Positions 40,053 through 40,547 of a DNA stretch of 40,547 nucleotides are shown here, one piece after another; position 1 is the first letter of the stretch; every line of letters begins with the position of its first letter. The DNA is taken from assembly GCA_020741275.1 (NCBI GenBank), contig DYZK01000043.1:1-40547 (forward strand). The letters are read 5' to 3'. The stretch comes from Corynebacterium urealyticum. Lineage in GTDB: Bacteria; Actinomycetota; Actinomycetes; Mycobacteriales; Mycobacteriaceae. A program made the translations under genes and the position numbers. The notes beneath the pieces were generated by a model, which saw only the letters and a list, made by a program, of their open reading frames with translations, had not been told where the DNA came from and did not search any database.

Positions 40053-40547
40053 TAAGACGAGTGATCGGCATGCCCAGCCATTGGAGGGTGGGTTCAAGCC
40101 GACGGAAAGGAAGGGTGATGCGGCCGAGCCTTCAATCCAGGCCCAAGGGCTGAACACCCTCGCACTCGGCCACATTTTCCTCTTGGGGTCATGGCGGAGT
40201 GTGTTGTGGATCCTGCTGTGTATTGTGCTCATGAGTTTTCTCGCGGTAGTCGGCGAGCCAGAGCATCGGCCGATGAGTTTCCTTTATGCCTTCTTCCTTG
40301 GCGGGACGTTGGGAAGCGTGAACTTCGTATTCCAGCCGAAGGGTGAAGAACTGCGGGCATTCGAGCTCAGTACCGCGCAGATCCGCCGGCTGGCGGCATC
40401 CATGTGGGGAGTGGCGATCCCGGCCTCGGCGCTTTACCTCGTCATTGTCGTTGTAGTTTCTCGGACCACCGGCGGGATGTTGAGCTCGGGAAGGCTTCTG
40501 CTCGCCTGCGTACTTGGCTATCTACTTCTTCTCGCTTATGCCGTCTA
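40045..40547 (+). CDS. ABC transporter permease, N-terminal part (runs off the window)
   Basis: The frame is open from ATG 40045 to the end of the window, 167 codons. A hydrophilic tail of about 45 residues is followed by hydrophobic helices VLWILLCIVLMSFLAVV, PMSFLYAFFLGGTLGSV, WGVAIPASALYLVIVVVVS and LLLACVLGYLLLLAYAV. This fits the membrane subunit of the transporter whose ATPase is encoded just upstream; the two genes overlap by 8 bases. The internal loop with NFVFQPKGEELRAFELS is typical of YtrC/D-like permeases in my recollection, but the substrate is unknown. The C-terminus lies outside the window. Confidence 0.7.
   Translation, partial: MSNKTSDRHAQPLEGGFKPTERKGDAAEPSIQAQGLNTLALGHIFLLGSWRSVLWILLCIVLMSFLAVVGEPEHRPMSFLYAFFLGGTLGSVNFVFQPKGEELRAFELSTAQIRRLAASMWGVAIPASALYLVIVVVVSRTTGGMLSSGRLLLACVLGYLLLLAYAV

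Noticed and set aside
1..40547. tRNA, rRNA, CRISPR arrays, insertion sequences, integrases, attachment sites
   Set aside because: I looked for cloverleaf-type sequences, regularly spaced repeats and transposase or integrase motifs in the gaps and frames and found none. A covariance-model scan would be needed to exclude small RNA genes.

Overview
The window comes from a high-GC Gram-positive bacterium of the order Mycobacteriales, most probably a Corynebacterium. Three observations point there. One arabinosyltransferase gene of the Emb type sits directly behind a galactan arabinosyltransferase (AftA) gene, as in the arabinogalactan locus of corynebacteria. A glpD / FAD-oxidase / diacylglycerol-kinase group matches the Rv2249c-Rv2251-Rv2252 neighbourhood that I recall from Mycobacterium. 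Many genes also carry a TANNNT -10 hexamer exactly 6-7 nt before the start codon, the signature of leaderless transcripts common in these bacteria. The species cannot be fixed from the sequence alone.

Layout. At 1-6.1 kb lie the end of an MFS transporter, a short-chain dehydrogenase, and a divergent lipid module: GlpD on the minus strand, then an alkyl-DHAP-synthase-like FAD oxidase and a diacylglycerol kinase on the plus strand. At 6.1-8.5 kb are a small conserved-looking protein, a zinc sirtuin of the deacylase/desuccinylase type, and a J-domain-like membrane protein. At 8.5-12.7 kb is an accessory-looking, visibly more AT-rich block: a PIN-domain nuclease facing away from a tightly overlapping NUDIX hydrolase and a 969-aa PLD-nuclease/SF2-helicase/DUF3427-type protein. 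At 12.8-20.4 kb are an acyltransferase-3/SGNH protein, a gamma-carbonic-anhydrase-like protein, a flavodoxin-fold reductase, two small membrane proteins, a DUF488 protein and HrpB helicase. At 20.4-27.6 kb are a small membrane protein, a 400-base gap with a structured AT-rich segment, 3-methyladenine glycosylase I, 2,4-dienoyl-CoA reductase, an S4 RNA-binding protein coupled to a two-domain VOC protein, and an M13 peptidase. At 27.7-31.0 kb are an exported protein overlapping a PrsW-type membrane protease, and a secreted GH25 lysozyme. At 31.1-38.3 kb are Emb, AftA and a large NYN-domain protein. At 38.5-40.5 kb is a YtrA-type GntR regulator followed by an ABC transporter operon that runs off the window.

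Two things stand out. The ABC ATPase has an in-frame amber codon exactly where the glutamine of its signature motif should be, consistent with a single C-to-T change. The NUDIX plus PLD-helicase-DUF3427 pair, with the divergent PIN gene, is the best candidate for a poorly described genome-defence or nucleic-acid-processing system. I saw no tRNA, rRNA, CRISPR array, insertion sequence or integrase. GC statements are by eye; no search or folding program was run.
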